A stretch of DNA of 64,000 bases from Calendula officinalis (GCA_963853835.1 OY970828.1:61744861-61808860), one strand, 5' to 3'. Counted from the stretch's first letter, positions 33,890 through 44,662 are shown. Translations and numbers: made by a program. The notes: generated by a model from the letters alone, not told the origin.

Positions 33890-34905
33890 CTACCACCAAT
33901 ATATGGACCTAAGCATGATAATTTCATGATGACATGTCCTTTCCCCATCGTTTAATTGGTTCTTTTTTATGGCGTGTAATGTTGACTCAAATGACCTTTT
34001 AGTCATTTGGGCGATTTCAAAATTTAATTTTGAATTTAATTATAGTAATTTGTGTAAGTCCCCCTACTTCGTTTTTTGACATAACTTTGTTTCTTCTTTG
34101 TAAACAAAAAATTCTAAATATGTCAACGTTCTTAAAATTAAATTCTTTACAAAATGAGTTTATTCTTGAATTTTTGAGAAAATAATGTTATGATTCAAAC
34201 ATATTATGAACCAGAAGTATTATGATTCAAAAATGTAATGATTTAAATTTTGTATGATTAGGAAATGTTATGATTGTAATTAAATTAAATGAGTATTGTT
34301 TCATGATTCAATTAAAAAAATGGGTATTAATTAGATGTTAATTACCGGGTATATTGGTTTTGAATGTTTCGGATATCTACTCTTATTTACTGTCAATGTC
34401 GGGTCAATTATATATCATTATTTATTAATTTGGTAACATTTTTTATTATTATTACATAAATTTTAATAAAGATAAATCACATTAAATATATACATAATTT
34501 CAAACCAAATTAAATATTTTAGTACTATAATAAAACAAAGCCTATATGGTCACATGACATTTTCTAAGACCTTTAATGCCACATGTCAACCTAAGAGACC
34601 ACCTAATTTTTTAAATATTATTGCTTACTAAAAATCAAAACAAATTTATTAACTTAATAGTATATATTTTTTGTTCATTCGAAATATTTATGTATATCTT
34701 TTTAAAATCTTGAACACGGAAGATAATACTTTTTGGCTTAAAATTGAATTGAATTTTACTAAGAAAAAAAGATACATTAATTTTTCCGACTTAAAAGTAT
34801 AACAAAAAAATCAAGTAGATTAAAATATTTTTTGACTTTAAATATTGTCAAATAAATTTTATAAAAATATAATCATAAACAGATAAATACTTTTCTGAAC
34901 CCTCA
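33890..34905. other. Gene-free AT-rich DNA with dispersed repeats
   Basis: The segment at about 33915-34045 recurs at about 38405-38530 ('atttcatgatga', 'ttttatggcgtgtaat', 'ttttagtcatttgggcgatt'). The segment at about 34535-34620 recurs at about 35675-35765 ('ataataaaacaaa', 'cacatgacatttt', 'ccacatgtcaacctaagaga'). No gene. Confidence 0.55.
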
Positions 34906-34914
34906 ATTTGCAAA

Positions 34915-35597
34915 GGGAAAAATGCATAAAAGGGTAATGTACTTTGATCGAAAATTCATTTAATGGTATCTATTTTTATTTTGATCACTAAATGGTAACA
35001 TACTTTTTCTTCCCAATTTATATAAAAGTTTATAAGAATATATTTTTATTTTGAACACTAAAGGGTAACTAACTTTCCTATACGAAAAAAAGAGATACAT
35101 AACTTGTAAGTGAGAATTTTGTGTATTATAGCACATATTCGTTAGATGAAAATTTGCCAATATAACTGCTGGAAATAACGATGACACTTAAGGTTACCTT
35201 CTCAACTTAATATGTCAATTATGTATATATATTTTTAAAATTTATCCATTTGAGTCGTTTTTCTATTATAATTGAGAAACATTCAATGTATGATCCATCA
35301 ACCTAGGCCTGAAAACGAACTAAATGTTCAACGAATCGTCCGTGAACATTTTGGTGATAGGTTAAAGAAGCCGGTCAAACGTGAAGTGTACGAATTGTTT
35401 TAAAAGTTGGTTACCCTTTAGTGATAAAACAAAAGTAGATACCCTTCACTGGTTACCCTTTGGTGATCAAAATAAAAGTACATACCCTTTTTATAAATTT
35501 TTATAATTGTAGGTTATCCTTTAATGATCAAAACAAAAGTAGATACCTTAAATGAACTTTCATCTAAAGTATGTTACCCTTTTATGCATTTTACCTA
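34915..35597. mobile_element. MULE-type MITE with perfect 9-bp target duplication
   Basis: Terminal inverted repeats run through 'aaaatgcataaaagggtaa' on both ends. The flanking 9-mer ATTTGCAAA is identical at 34906-34914 and 35598-35606, diagnostic for Mutator-like insertion. Within it the phrase 'ttaccctttagtgatcaaaataaaagta' is repeated several times in both orientations, so the element folds on itself. The 75-codon open frame inside has no meaning. Confidence 0.85.
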
Positions 35598-35606
35598 TTT
35601 GCAAAT

Positions 35607-35999
35607 TGTAATTTCTGTGTATTAAAACAAAATTTAACAAAAGATTTAATTAGTTATAAATATGTTTCGAACTATAATAAAACAAAACTTATATGGCCAC
35701 ATGACATTTTTTAAGATCTTCAAGGCCACATGTCAACCTAAGAGACAACCTAATTTTTAAATATTATTGCCTACTAAAAATAAAATAAATAAATAAATAA
35801 TACACACGATATACTGCAAAATTGTATTTGCATAATAAATAATCCAAACAACGATATACTACATCATACATAAAACATAATTATTCACATGCCTTTAACA
35901 TTCAACCCAATGATATACCGTTAATCATTTAAAAATATAATACCCTTTAATTAACCTTAATTATACTCGTACATTACCATTTAACATAATTCACTATAA
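35607..35999. other. AT-rich spacer before the Pack-MULE
   Basis: Contains the second copy of the direct repeat described at 34535 and, at its end (about 35980-36008), the first bases of a ~125-bp satellite unit that continues after the Pack-MULE. Confidence 0.5.
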
Positions 36000-36008
36000 A
36001 TAATATTG

Positions 36009-37322
36009 GGGTAAATTACAGTTTTTGTCCTTGACCTATGGCCGATTCGGGGGTTTTCTCCTTAATGTTTTTTTGTCCGTTTTTTTGTCCTTTAAGTTTT
36101 TAAAATTCTGGAAATTTGTCCTTCCGTCTATTTTTAGCCGTTAACTGACGAAAAATGCAACGCATGTGAGGGCATTTTAGTCCTTTTCACCATTCTTTAT
36201 CTTTCTCATTGTTCATCAAATCTGAAACAAGTTAATAACCCAAACCCAAACCATTTATGTGTTCTTCGACATTTTTTGATGAACCCTAAATCACAAATTC
36301 CTAACAAAATGAAAATCAAACCCAAAAATATTGATATAAACATGATTCAATCGAACCCTAAACGTGCAATCAAAAACGAAAATTACAGATGCAATCGAAC
36401 CTATACCTGCAAAAGTTTTGATTTTTTATGCAATCGAAACCCTAAACCTGCAAATCAGAGATGGAGGTGCGGCCGAGAAGACGGCCGGGGAGGTGCGGCG
36501 GTCGTCTTCTGTCGTCATCCCATCTTCGCCTCGCCATCTCCTTCAAAACCCGTGATGGAGCTGTACGCCGACACCACCCCGAGGACCGCTGAGAACTTCC
36601 GTGCGCTTTGCACTGGTGAGAAATGAGTCGGAGGTTCCAGCAAACCGTTGCATTTCAAAGGATCGTCGTTCCGTCGTGTGATCCCTAATTTCATGTGTCA
36701 GGGAGGCGATTTCACCAAAGGAAATGGTACCGGCGGTGAATCGATCTACGGCAACAAATTCGCCGATGAGAACTTTATTAAGAAATACACCGGTGAGTTT
36801 TGTGTATTTCGTTGATTTCCTCAGTGAGTTTTGTTGATGAAATCAACTAGTAATCGGTCGGTATGAAATAAGATTAGAATTTAGTGTTTTCATCTTCAGA
36901 TAAATTGGGTCTTATTTTTATCTTCATTGATTGAAAATAGATCTAAGAAAGTTGACCGCAATCAGATTCAATCGTCGTCAACTTTACCATCATTTCCTCG
37001 TTTGCAATAGGATTTGATTTGTCGGTCAACAGCCGGTAATCGGATTTTGGTTATCGGATTTTGGTAATGAAGGTGTTCTTGATGTTGTTGAAGGAGAGAG
37101 GAACATAAAGTACAATTTTTGAAGCATAAGGTACAAGTAGTTTACTTAAAAGAGTTAAAATAGGGGTAATTTGGGGAATTGACAAAAAAAATCGTCAGTT
37201 AACGGCCAAAAATAGACGGAAGGACAAATTTCCAGAATTTTAAAAACTTAAAGGACAAAAAAATATTAGGGACAAAAACCCCGAATCGACCATAGGTCAG
37301 GGACAAAAACTGTAATTTACCC
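36009..37322. mobile_element. Pack-MULE carrying a cyclophilin gene fragment
   Basis: Inverted repeats of about 145 bp: the left begins GGGTAAATTACAGTTTTTGT and the right is its complement ending CTGTAATTTACCC. Both arms share 'gacctatggtcgattcgggg' and 'ggaaatttgtccttccgtct' like words in opposite orientation. The 9-mer ATAATATTG flanks both sides (36000-36008 and 37323-37331), without mismatch. Between the arms lies GC-richer DNA with a recognisable cyclophilin exon and what looks like following intron. No transposase is present. Confidence 0.92.
36552..36793 (+). pseudogene. Captured cyclophilin (peptidyl-prolyl isomerase) fragment
   Basis: The frame reads VMELYADTTPRTAENFRAL, CTGEK, then a TGA at 36624-36626 where cyclophilins have Gly, then GGSSKPLHFKGSSFRRVIP, FMCQGGDFTKGNGTGG and KFADENFIKKYTG. 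This is the N-terminal half of a plant cytosolic cyclophilin including active-site Arg of the FHRVIP motif, here FRRVIP (His replaced by Arg). It ends in GGTGAG, after which non-coding DNA follows. It contains only part of the eight-stranded barrel and cannot be active. The 5' side (36460-36550) is GC-rich and may also be captured. Confidence 0.88.
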
Positions 37323-38060
37323 ATAATATTGTGTTTACTTGAGTAGTAGTAAAAAAACAATTCTCTATTTTCTTTTTAATTTTTTGGATTAGTGAGTATT
37401 GTACAGGTTTCGACTCGGTTCGGATTTTTTTTACCACGCTCACCCCTATAGTTGTGTGTTTGACTTGAATAGTAGTCAACCACAATTCTCTATTTGTTTG
37501 ATTTTTTTGATTTGTCAATAATATTAAGACTTTATTAGTAGTCTTAACATATTTCACTTTAATCAGTATTCTGTTTGACTCGAGTAGTAGTAAAAACACA
37601 ATGTAATATTTTTATTGATTTTTTATTTTTTTTAATTTTTCTTATTAGTGAATAAAAGCAAGATTCTTTTAGTAGTATTAACATAATTCATTATAAATAA
37701 TATTATGTTTGACTTGAGTAGTAGTTAAAAGTCAAAATACAATTCAATATTTTTTTTGGATTTTTTGGATTAGTGAATAAAAATAAGACTTTATTAGTAG
37801 TATTAACATAATTCACTATAAATAATATTATGTTTGACTTGAGTAATAGTCAAAACATAAATCTCTATTATTTTAATTTTTTAAAATTTTAATTTTAATT
37901 TTTTTAATAGTGAATAAAATTAAGACTTTATTAGTGATCTTAATATATTTCACTTTAAATAGTTTTATGTTTTACTTGAGTAGTAGTCAAAACACAATTC
38001 AATATATTTTAATTTTAATTTTATTTTCTTGATTTTTGGATTAGTGAATAAAATTAAGAT
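37323..38060. repeat. ~125-bp satellite, about six units
   Basis: A unit marked by 'gtttgacttgagtagtagtc', then an AT-rich stretch with 'ggattagtgaataaaa', 'agactttattagtagt' and 'ttaacataattcactataaataatatta'. Unit starts lie at 37332, 37458, 37573, 37707, 37832 and 37969, giving spacings of 126, 115, 134, 125 and 137. The first unit is split: its beginning precedes the Pack-MULE at about 35980. Confidence 0.85.
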
Positions 38061-39382
38061 TTTTTTTATAAATATAATAGAAGATAAGGATGGTGGTATA
38101 TCAAATAAAACATCAAATGTTATTTTCATAAAAGTATTTAGAAATTTATCTTAACATTTCTTATTTGTTATTCAGTTATATTTAATAATCACGTCTATAT
38201 GTTTAAATTATTTATTTAATGTTTAAATTTTCACATTTGATATGATATGTGATTATTATTATTATTCCAGTATTACATATAATCATGTCTATAGTATTAT
38301 CAATTATTGAAACTTTATGATATAAAAGTTATGTTCAAAAACTTTATGATAACATGTGATTTTTCACGGGACATAAAGTAGTGCCCACCTATATACGGAG
38401 CAAAACAAGACAATTTCATGATGATATGTTCATTCCTCATTGTTTGATTGGTCCTTTTTTATGACGTGTAATACTGACTCAAATACTCTTTTAGTCATTT
38501 GGGCGATTTTAAAATTTAAATTTGAATAGAATTCCTAAAATATATATTTGGAAATCCTATGAAAATCTTTAATATATTTTAAAGAAAACTTAAAATACAG
38601 AAATTTAAATGAATTTAAATTTGAATATAATTTAAATTCAAATGATTTGATTTCCTAAATTATAGTAAAGATTCTAATTTTTTCTCTAAATTGAATAATA
38701 TTAAAGTTTTTAATAAATATCACAAGGCAAGCATACGGTTAATATTTTCAAAATTTAAAAGGAAATGTGAGATTTCCTACTTTATGATATTTTCGAATTA
38801 AAATGCATTCAAAATTAATGCTAGTTAAAAGCAAGAAATGATTGAAAGTTATCTGTTGTGATCAAGATGACAATTACACACACCAACTCAAAAATGAATG
38901 TCATATATAAAGAAGTTTTATTGCGTCTCTAAATTTTGTATATCATTTATGATATATATCAAAATATGTTTATCATCATTTCAATAACATATTACTATTG
39001 TTTTAGACATTTTTACATTTATGATGTTTATTTTAAGGTTAGACGTCTTTGTGGTTTACAGTGTGATTATGGTATTAGATGTTGGCAAATCATGGATCTT
39101 TGTCAAAAGGAAAGAAAAAGAAAATCAGTATTCTATCAAGTTTTGTGGGTCCAAATGTTCAGTGATCCGCTTTTTTTCATCACCATATTAATCGAATATC
39201 TAAAATATTTAGAAGAGTACCTAACCTGCTAAGTAACACAAAAAATATTAAGGTTTTATTTTTTTTATATAAATGGTTTTTAAGTTATATATGCATATGT
39301 TTATTTATTTGGGATATAGTAATTTTTTTGTTAATGTTATATTTTATTCTCCCAATATTTAACAATGAAAATCAAGTATATA
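38061..39382. other. Gene-free AT-rich stretch
   Basis: Holds the second copy of a dispersed repeat (38405-38530, see 33915). The 98-codon open frame at 38936-39232 is rich in Ile and Tyr with no recognisable domain, and is not called. Confidence 0.5.
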
Positions 39383-39559
39383 CTTACTCCGTTTCAAAAC
39401 AAGTGATACACTATTCATTTAGGAGTGTTTTAAAATAACTCATAAACTTTGAAAACTTTGCTTATTTGGCAAAAAGTAGTAGGCCCACATCTACTAACTA
39501 TCTCATTTAATAAAATGAATTGACCTATTTAACCTTACTTTAAATTTTAAAAATAATTA

Positions 39560-40526
39560 GACCACTGCCAATCATTCCGCCACTTTGCATTTCTTTCAAG
39601 TGGCGGTATCCCATCCGTGCCAATGGTGGTATCACTCCATTCCGCCTGTTTACTCCCGCCGGTTTGGAGACGGCTTCAAGGGGTGAGATCATTTGGTTGT
39701 GTGGGCCTAAAGGGGTATTTTGTGTTTGTAGTTTTTAATGGTGGGTCCCAAAAAATTAAAGGGATGTGATATTGTTGGCATGAGTACGTCAGTTTAATGT
39801 CGGTTGGAGGGTGAGCTGATGTGGCGTCAGGGGCGGTTCTAGAGGGTGGGCAGGGTGGGCATCTGCCCACCCCAAAAGTTTTTCCGATTAGTATAAATTT
39901 TTGTATGTATCAACTCATTTTTGGCTTGTGTTTATAATGTATGAGCGATAAATAGTTCACGTCGTATATTAGCTTAGTGCCTAACTCATATATCTTAAAC
40001 ATATAACATTAAGTTTAAGTCCCTTTCATATGCATATATTTTTTTAAATTTATTTTTTCTTTATTTTCTTTTTAATGTTTCTTTTGCTGTATTTTTCATT
40101 AAACTTTTTATTTCTTTTAACTAATTTCTCACTTTTTTCTCAGTTTAAAAATGTTATGTTTGCAATGTATTTGATTACATATGTATTTTAACTAGTGACA
40201 TATTAGTACACATCATTCATATATAAACACTTTAAAGAATTTACCTCGACGTTATAAGAATTTATAATTAGATTGATTTAGTTTATGAATTAACTAACAA
40301 ACGAATTTTGATTTTGACTGATTTTAATTTAAAATTAGATTTTCTTCAAATTAAAATTGATCATGTGATTTTGTTTACGATTTAACCTTAAAAAAATATC
40401 ACTTAAGAACCTGACTTCCATTCTAAAATTTCGCCCACCTTTGAAAATTTTCCTGGTACCGCCACTGTGTGGCGTTAATTTGGCAACAACTAACGGTATC
40501 AGTTGGATGCACCATTGGGAGCGGTC
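39560..40526. mobile_element. Harbinger-type MITE nested in the Stowaway element
   Basis: Starts GACCACTGCCAAT and ends ATTGGGAGCGGTC, flanked by TTA on both sides (39557-39559, 40527-40529). It is itself split by a hAT element at 39828-40467, leaving about 327 bp of its own. Non-coding. Confidence 0.85.
39828..40467. mobile_element. hAT MITE nested in the Harbinger MITE
   Basis: Starts CAGGGGCGGTTCTAG and ends TGGTACCGCCACTG. The 8-mer TGTGGCGT flanks both sides (39820-39827 and 40468-40475) without mismatch, diagnostic for hAT. Subterminal 'gggtgggca..tgcccacccc' forms a hairpin near the left end. Same family as 62031-62608. Confidence 0.9.
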
Positions 40527-40666
40527 TTAAAGTTACTTTAATCAAAGTTTGGGGGACCCAACCTCTACTAACTATCAAATTTAATATAATTAACCTTCAT
40601 TATGATAAATTGCCTCAAAAAACATGCAACCCCAAGTATATTACTTATTTTGAAACGGAGTAAGTA

Positions 40667-41052
40667 CATGTTAATATATAAATTTTCATGTTTTTGGAAA
40701 ATTATTTTCATTCATTATATCATTTTCCCACAACAATATTGGTGGGAAAACTGTCGATAGTAGTGTTTTCCAAGTATTTCCTAGTTTCCCATGGATTTGT
40801 CTCTAGGTAACACTGGCGTTGGATAAACATTTCCCATGGAGTTACTTTATAGCAACGGAAAATTTACGGAATTAAATAAATAATAAGAAAATGATGATAA
40901 AAAAAACGATGTTGTTTTGTTATTTACCGAATTAAATAAATAGTAAAAAAATAATTATCTATAGCGACGATAAGTCGTCGCCAAAAATTTCTTTATCCCG
41001 CTAAACCATATGACGACGACATGTCGTCTATCAATATCTTTGGAACAAATGG
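40667..41052. other. CACTA-like subterminal words, degenerate
   Basis: Contains 'tagcgacgataagtcgtcgcc' and 'gacgacgacatgtcgtct', short palindromic words like those in subterminal regions of plant CACTA elements. Similar words return at about 42140-42165 and 42870-42905. No ends could be assigned. Confidence 0.35.
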
Positions 41053-41275
41053 TTGCCCTTGAAAATGGGTGTTTATTTGTGGAAACTAATACTAATTAAG
41101 AATGCCATTGCTGTTGATAGCAGTTTTCCCAGGTTTAGAATTCATTTTGCCTCCAAATGTGTTTCATGTTCCTCTCCTTGCATAGAAAGAGTGGATCACC
41201 TTTCTCAAAGTGATATTGCTTGGATAGATAATAGGGTCTCATTTCTCTCCCAGTCTCAATGTGGATTTATTTTAT
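41053..41275 (+). pseudogene. LINE-type zinc-binding (zf-RVT) fragment
   Basis: The open run LWKLILIKNAIAVDSSF, ASKCVSCSSPCIERVDHL resembles the zinc-binding domain that follows the reverse transcriptase in plant LINE-like proteins (W-L..A-I-P-V, C..C..ES-V-D-H-L-F). Only this domain is left. It fades into non-coding DNA by about 41290. Confidence 0.6.
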
Positions 41276-41420
41276 AAAGCTCCTATCTTCACCATCTTTT
41301 GGCTTCCTGGTTTAATAGTGCCAAATGAAAATCACAGTGTGGCTTTCTTAGGATCATGCTAGTGAGTTGTGCTTGCTGGGAAAGGACATTTTTATTTATC
41401 GAAATTATCTCATGTCTTTG

Positions 41421-41440
41421 TGGGGGGGGGGGGGGGGGGG
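41421..41440. repeat. Poly-G run
   Basis: An uninterrupted run of about 19 G residues. Such runs are uncommon in AT-rich plant DNA and error-prone in assemblies. Other G or C runs lie at 49757, 62705 and 63641. Confidence 0.9.
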
Positions 41441-41629
41441 GTCAACAAAGCTGCATATTGTTTGGCCATTTTATTTAATATCTTAGGGTCTGTTCCTTTT
41501 GATTCTAAAAAGCATGTTCATAGCGAAGGCATGTTCTTTTTTAGAGCTCCCTAGCTTGTTTTGATGTTCAGGGGTAAGGCCTTTATGTCCCCCCCCTCCC
41601 CCTTGTCTTTTATTTTTTTGCAATAAATA

Positions 41630-42090
41630 GCGAAAGCGAGACGATAGTTCTCTGTCGGGTGAGAGAAGAGATAGAGCACGGTATTCTCATGGGCCGAAGT
41701 GCAAAGCCCGGTAGCCTATCCGTAGTTCGGGAGGAAGCCCCCTGTGGTCCAAATCAAGTTGCTAGTTTCCTCTTGCGCTTATAAGTAGATAAGGTCAGAC
41801 TTTGCTTGCTCTGAGACATCTTGAAAAGGGAAATCCAATATAAAATGGAAATGTTTGAAATTGCTCCTTGACCAAAGAAAGGAACGAACGGGATTCAGAG
41901 CTTGCTGACCCTTATACACATATGGGGGATATAGATAAAATGGTTATTCCTACATCACAACCTAAATATATCGACCCAATCATTGTGGTTATCCTTAAGG
42001 AGGGCCGGAAGTACCTTCCTACAAACAGAGTGGAGTGGTAAAGGCGAATGAGCCGGTTTACCCAACAAGGAGCAAAAGCATGAAATATAG
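41630..42090. other. Possible organelle-derived segment (mitochondrial-like composition)
   Basis: This segment has balanced base composition unlike its neighbours and phrases such as 'cgaaagcgagacgatagttctc' and 'gaaaggaacgaacgggattc', which remind me of plant mitochondrial intergenic DNA. It contains no organelle gene that I recognise. Boundaries are set by the change of composition only. Confidence 0.3.
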
Positions 42091-42199
42091 ATGATTCATT
42101 TTTTAATTAATAAAGGTTTTAATTATTTAATAAATAATAAATAACTATAGCGATGAAATGTCATCGCTATAGGCCGTTAATTAAACATTAAATAATTAA

Positions 42200-42720
42200 A
42201 ACCCTTATATACATACATACGTATTAAATACATACATATACATGCATACATACATGTATACGTATACATGGATATATACATATACATCAGTACATTCACA
42301 TATTAAATACATACATTGATACGTATATAGGAATACATACATAAATGGATACATACATGGCTGGATATATGGATACATACATACATACATACATACATAC
42401 ATACATACATACACACACATACATACATACATACATACATACATACATACATACATACATACATACATACATACGTACGTACGTAGATCGTATACAGAGA
42501 TTCATACATGGATACGTATACATGGATACATACATAAACGTACATGCATGGTCGATACATACATTTACATTGATGCAGACATACATACATGTATACGTAT
42601 ACATGGATACATGCATACCTGGATACATGTATAATACATACATACACACATGGATACATACATGCACGGAAATGTACATACATGCACGATAACATACTGG
42701 ATAGATACATTGGTGGGTTC
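42200..42720. repeat. ACAT/TACA microsatellite
   Basis: A pure stretch of 'tacatacatac' covers about 42373-42475, with imperfect 'gtatacatggatacatacat' variants on both sides. The open frames across it (poly Tyr-Met-Cys-Val or Tyr-Ile-His-Thr) are by-products. Confidence 0.95.
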
Positions 42721-43071
42721 TAGTTTGATCGGGTGAGTACATGTTAGTTACTATATATAGGTGTAAACCAAACGACAACGTTTTGGTGTAAACCAGACGA
42801 CACCATTTTTTGCTCCGACTTTACTAAAAGAAATTAAAGAAAATATTATTTATATTTAACATACGGAGACGACATGTTGTCTGTCATAGGTGTAAACCAG
42901 ACGACTTCGTGTTTTTGCTCCGGCAATTTTCTGAAAGAAAATAAAATTTAATTTACATTTACCCTATGGCGACAAATTATGCATGCATGAATGAGGGGAA
43001 TATGACAAGTTCATCCTCAATTCCTTATTATACTGAAATGAAATAGGCATTTAGGCATGTTTCAATCTTCT
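42721..43071. other. Spacer 3' of the acyltransferase gene
   Basis: The phrase 'ggtgtaaaccagacgac' occurs at about 42787 and 42890, and a variant 'ggtgtaaaccaaacgac' at 42762, each followed by 'tttttgctccg'-like words in the last two. No gene. Confidence 0.45.
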
Positions 43072-44469
43072 TCAATACTTTGACGTAAAGAAAACTTCCT
43101 TAAAATCTTCTTCAACACTTTGATAGAAAACTTTCTTAAAATCTTCCATGTGTCTCACCTGCAAACATAATACTACAGCCACTGATCCATTTCCTTCCTC
43201 GGGAAGAATCACGAAATCACCATCTTCATTATCACGGGTTCCCGGACCCATGAAAACCTCCTCCCCCCACCCAAAATCAACACCACGCATCGGCAAATTT
43301 AACCAACTAAACACGGCTAGATTTGGGTTCCCGTAAAATAACGGTGCTTTATCGTCCTTAATTGACTGCAAATCTTGAAACTTTGATAAATCTTCTTGAT
43401 TCTTCATGAAATCTATGACTGAGTTCACGAAATCACCGTCCACTTTCTCGATTGTGTCTCTAATCATTGTCGAAACATAACCTAATGTCTCTGAAACTAT
43501 CTCACCGGAAGTTGCGGTGGTGAACACGTCAATGACAGGTACCCCGAAGTACTCCTCCAGTAAAGGTGGGTCCATGCGGCTTCTAACGTCGAGACAGATG
43601 CAAAGTGAAGTTTTCTGCTCGGATACAAGATTACGTATCTTGCATGCTGTTTGCCATACATGTGCAGTTACAACTTCGTATCGTGTAAAATTGCGTTCGG
43701 TTTCAGTTTTTCGGTTTTTGTTAGCTTCTTTTTTCAGTTTTCCAACAAAGCTTTCGGTTAATCTTAGCATTGTTACACTTTTTTCTTGTCTACGTTCACT
43801 TTCATTGCTCGTTTCACCTAAAAGGGTCGGCAGATCGCTAAACAATGTATGTTCATAGATACTTCGGTTAAAACATGTTATCCTCCCAGGGTCACCGGCA
43901 CGCAAAAGTTTTTTATCAAAATAGGGTGGTGAACCGAGCGATTCACCACGACAAACCCTAGCCCATTCAGACACGAAATGGGACCAGCTTTGGCCATCGG
44001 CCACCACATGTGACATAAAAACCCCTAAAGACCAACCTCCACACAGAAACCTTGTAACTTGTAAAAGCAACACGGGGGTTTCTTCGATACATGTATATCG
44101 ATAATCAACCGAAGGAATAAGTTTGTCAAAGATCGGATACTGACGTAAATCATCAAAGTTAAGAAGTTTTACGTCAGCATACGCTTCAGTGAACTGCACC
44201 CCAACGGCGTTGCAGTTCAGCTCCAACCGGCCGCCAGCAATAGACGCTAGACGGCCGGCAAAAGGGTAGAAATGAACAAGTGTGGTAGTAAGTGCGGTTT
44301 TCAGGGTGTGTAGGACAGTGCTCCAGTTATGAGAGGGTTTGGTATAAAAATAGATGGCTGGGACATGAATGGTCATACCAATTTGCTCTAACTCGGATAG
44401 AGCTAACCGACCAGACAATGTTGGTTCTGCTGGCTTGACCATGTAAGAGGGGTTGGTGGTGACTTCCAT
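43072..44469 (-). CDS. BAHD acyltransferase, spermidine hydroxycinnamoyl transferase-like
   Basis: An intronless 465-residue protein from ATG at 44469. The start MEVTTNPSYMVKPAEPT is typical of the SHT/HCT branch. The catalytic HXXXD motif is H154-V-V-A-D158 within SHVVADGQSW, and the structural DFGWG motif is at 398-402. ARG-type landmarks HFYPFAGRL (66-74) are also present. The enzyme would transfer a hydroxycinnamoyl group from CoA to an amine or alcohol in the cytosol; SHT itself makes spermidine conjugates of the pollen coat. Substrate cannot be fixed from sequence. The C-terminus is odd: EDFKKVF is repeated as EDFKEVF eleven to twelve residues later, a short tandem duplication that lengthens the tail. 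A partial third copy lies in the 3' UTR. Confidence 0.93.
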   Translation of the reverse strand: MEVTTNPSYMVKPAEPTLSGRLALSELEQIGMTIHVPAIYFYTKPSHNWSTVLHTLKTALTTTLVHFYPFAGRLASIAGGRLELNCNAVGVQFTEAYADVKLLNFDDLRQYPIFDKLIPSVDYRYTCIEETPVLLLQVTRFLCGGWSLGVFMSHVVADGQSWSHFVSEWARVCRGESLGSPPYFDKKLLRAGDPGRITCFNRSIYEHTLFSDLPTLLGETSNESERRQEKSVTMLRLTESFVGKLKKEANKNRKTETERNFTRYEVVTAHVWQTACKIRNLVSEQKTSLCICLDVRSRMDPPLLEEYFGVPVIDVFTTATSGEIVSETLGYVSTMIRDTIEKVDGDFVNSVIDFMKNQEDLSKFQDLQSIKDDKAPLFYGNPNLAVFSWLNLPMRGVDFGWGEEVFMGPGTRDNEDGDFVILPEEGNGSVAVVLCLQVRHMEDFKKVFYQSVEEDFKEVFFTSKY

Positions 44470-44504
44470 TTTGGTTTAAGAAAGAGTGATTGAAGTTATT
44501 AGGG

Positions 44505-44513
44505 TATTTATAA
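44505..44513 (-). promoter_or_regulatory. Possible TATA box of the acyltransferase gene
   Basis: TTATAAATA on the minus strand, 36 bp before the ATG. If used, the 5' UTR would be only a few bases, so a more distal start is equally possible. Confidence 0.35.
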
Positions 44514-44662
44514 CTAAAAACAGAAAATTTAAAGGTTTAATGAAACAATGTGTTTCATTTGGATGGATAATCTAATTATTTAATTGATAATATGGCCCCT
44601 TCAATCTACGTTCCATGAGTAGAAAAAATGGTAGATTTGACGTCTTGGATTGAAATATTATA

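Larger units (their letters stand above)
39383..40664. mobile_element. Stowaway-like MITE, outer member of a three-level nest
   Basis: Left end CTTACTCCGTTTCAAAACAAG, right end its complement (GAAACGGAGTAAG), flanked by TA (39381-39382, 40665-40666). It is split by a Harbinger-type MITE at 39560-40526; without that insert it is about 315 bp, the same size as relatives at 8853, 31600 and 44663. Confidence 0.85.

Noticed and set aside
36276..36626. 116-codon ORF running into the cyclophilin fragment
   Set aside because: Only the last 25 codons are cyclophilin; the upstream part is repetitive leader sequence of the Pack-MULE. A chimeric protein is possible but has no support beyond the open frame.
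38936..39232. 98-codon Ile/Tyr-rich ORF
   Set aside because: Composition is what AT-rich DNA gives by chance; no motif or neighbouring coding signal.
42205..42778. Open frames of Met-Tyr-Val-Cys or Tyr-Ile-His-Thr repeats
   Set aside because: By-products of the ACAT microsatellite.
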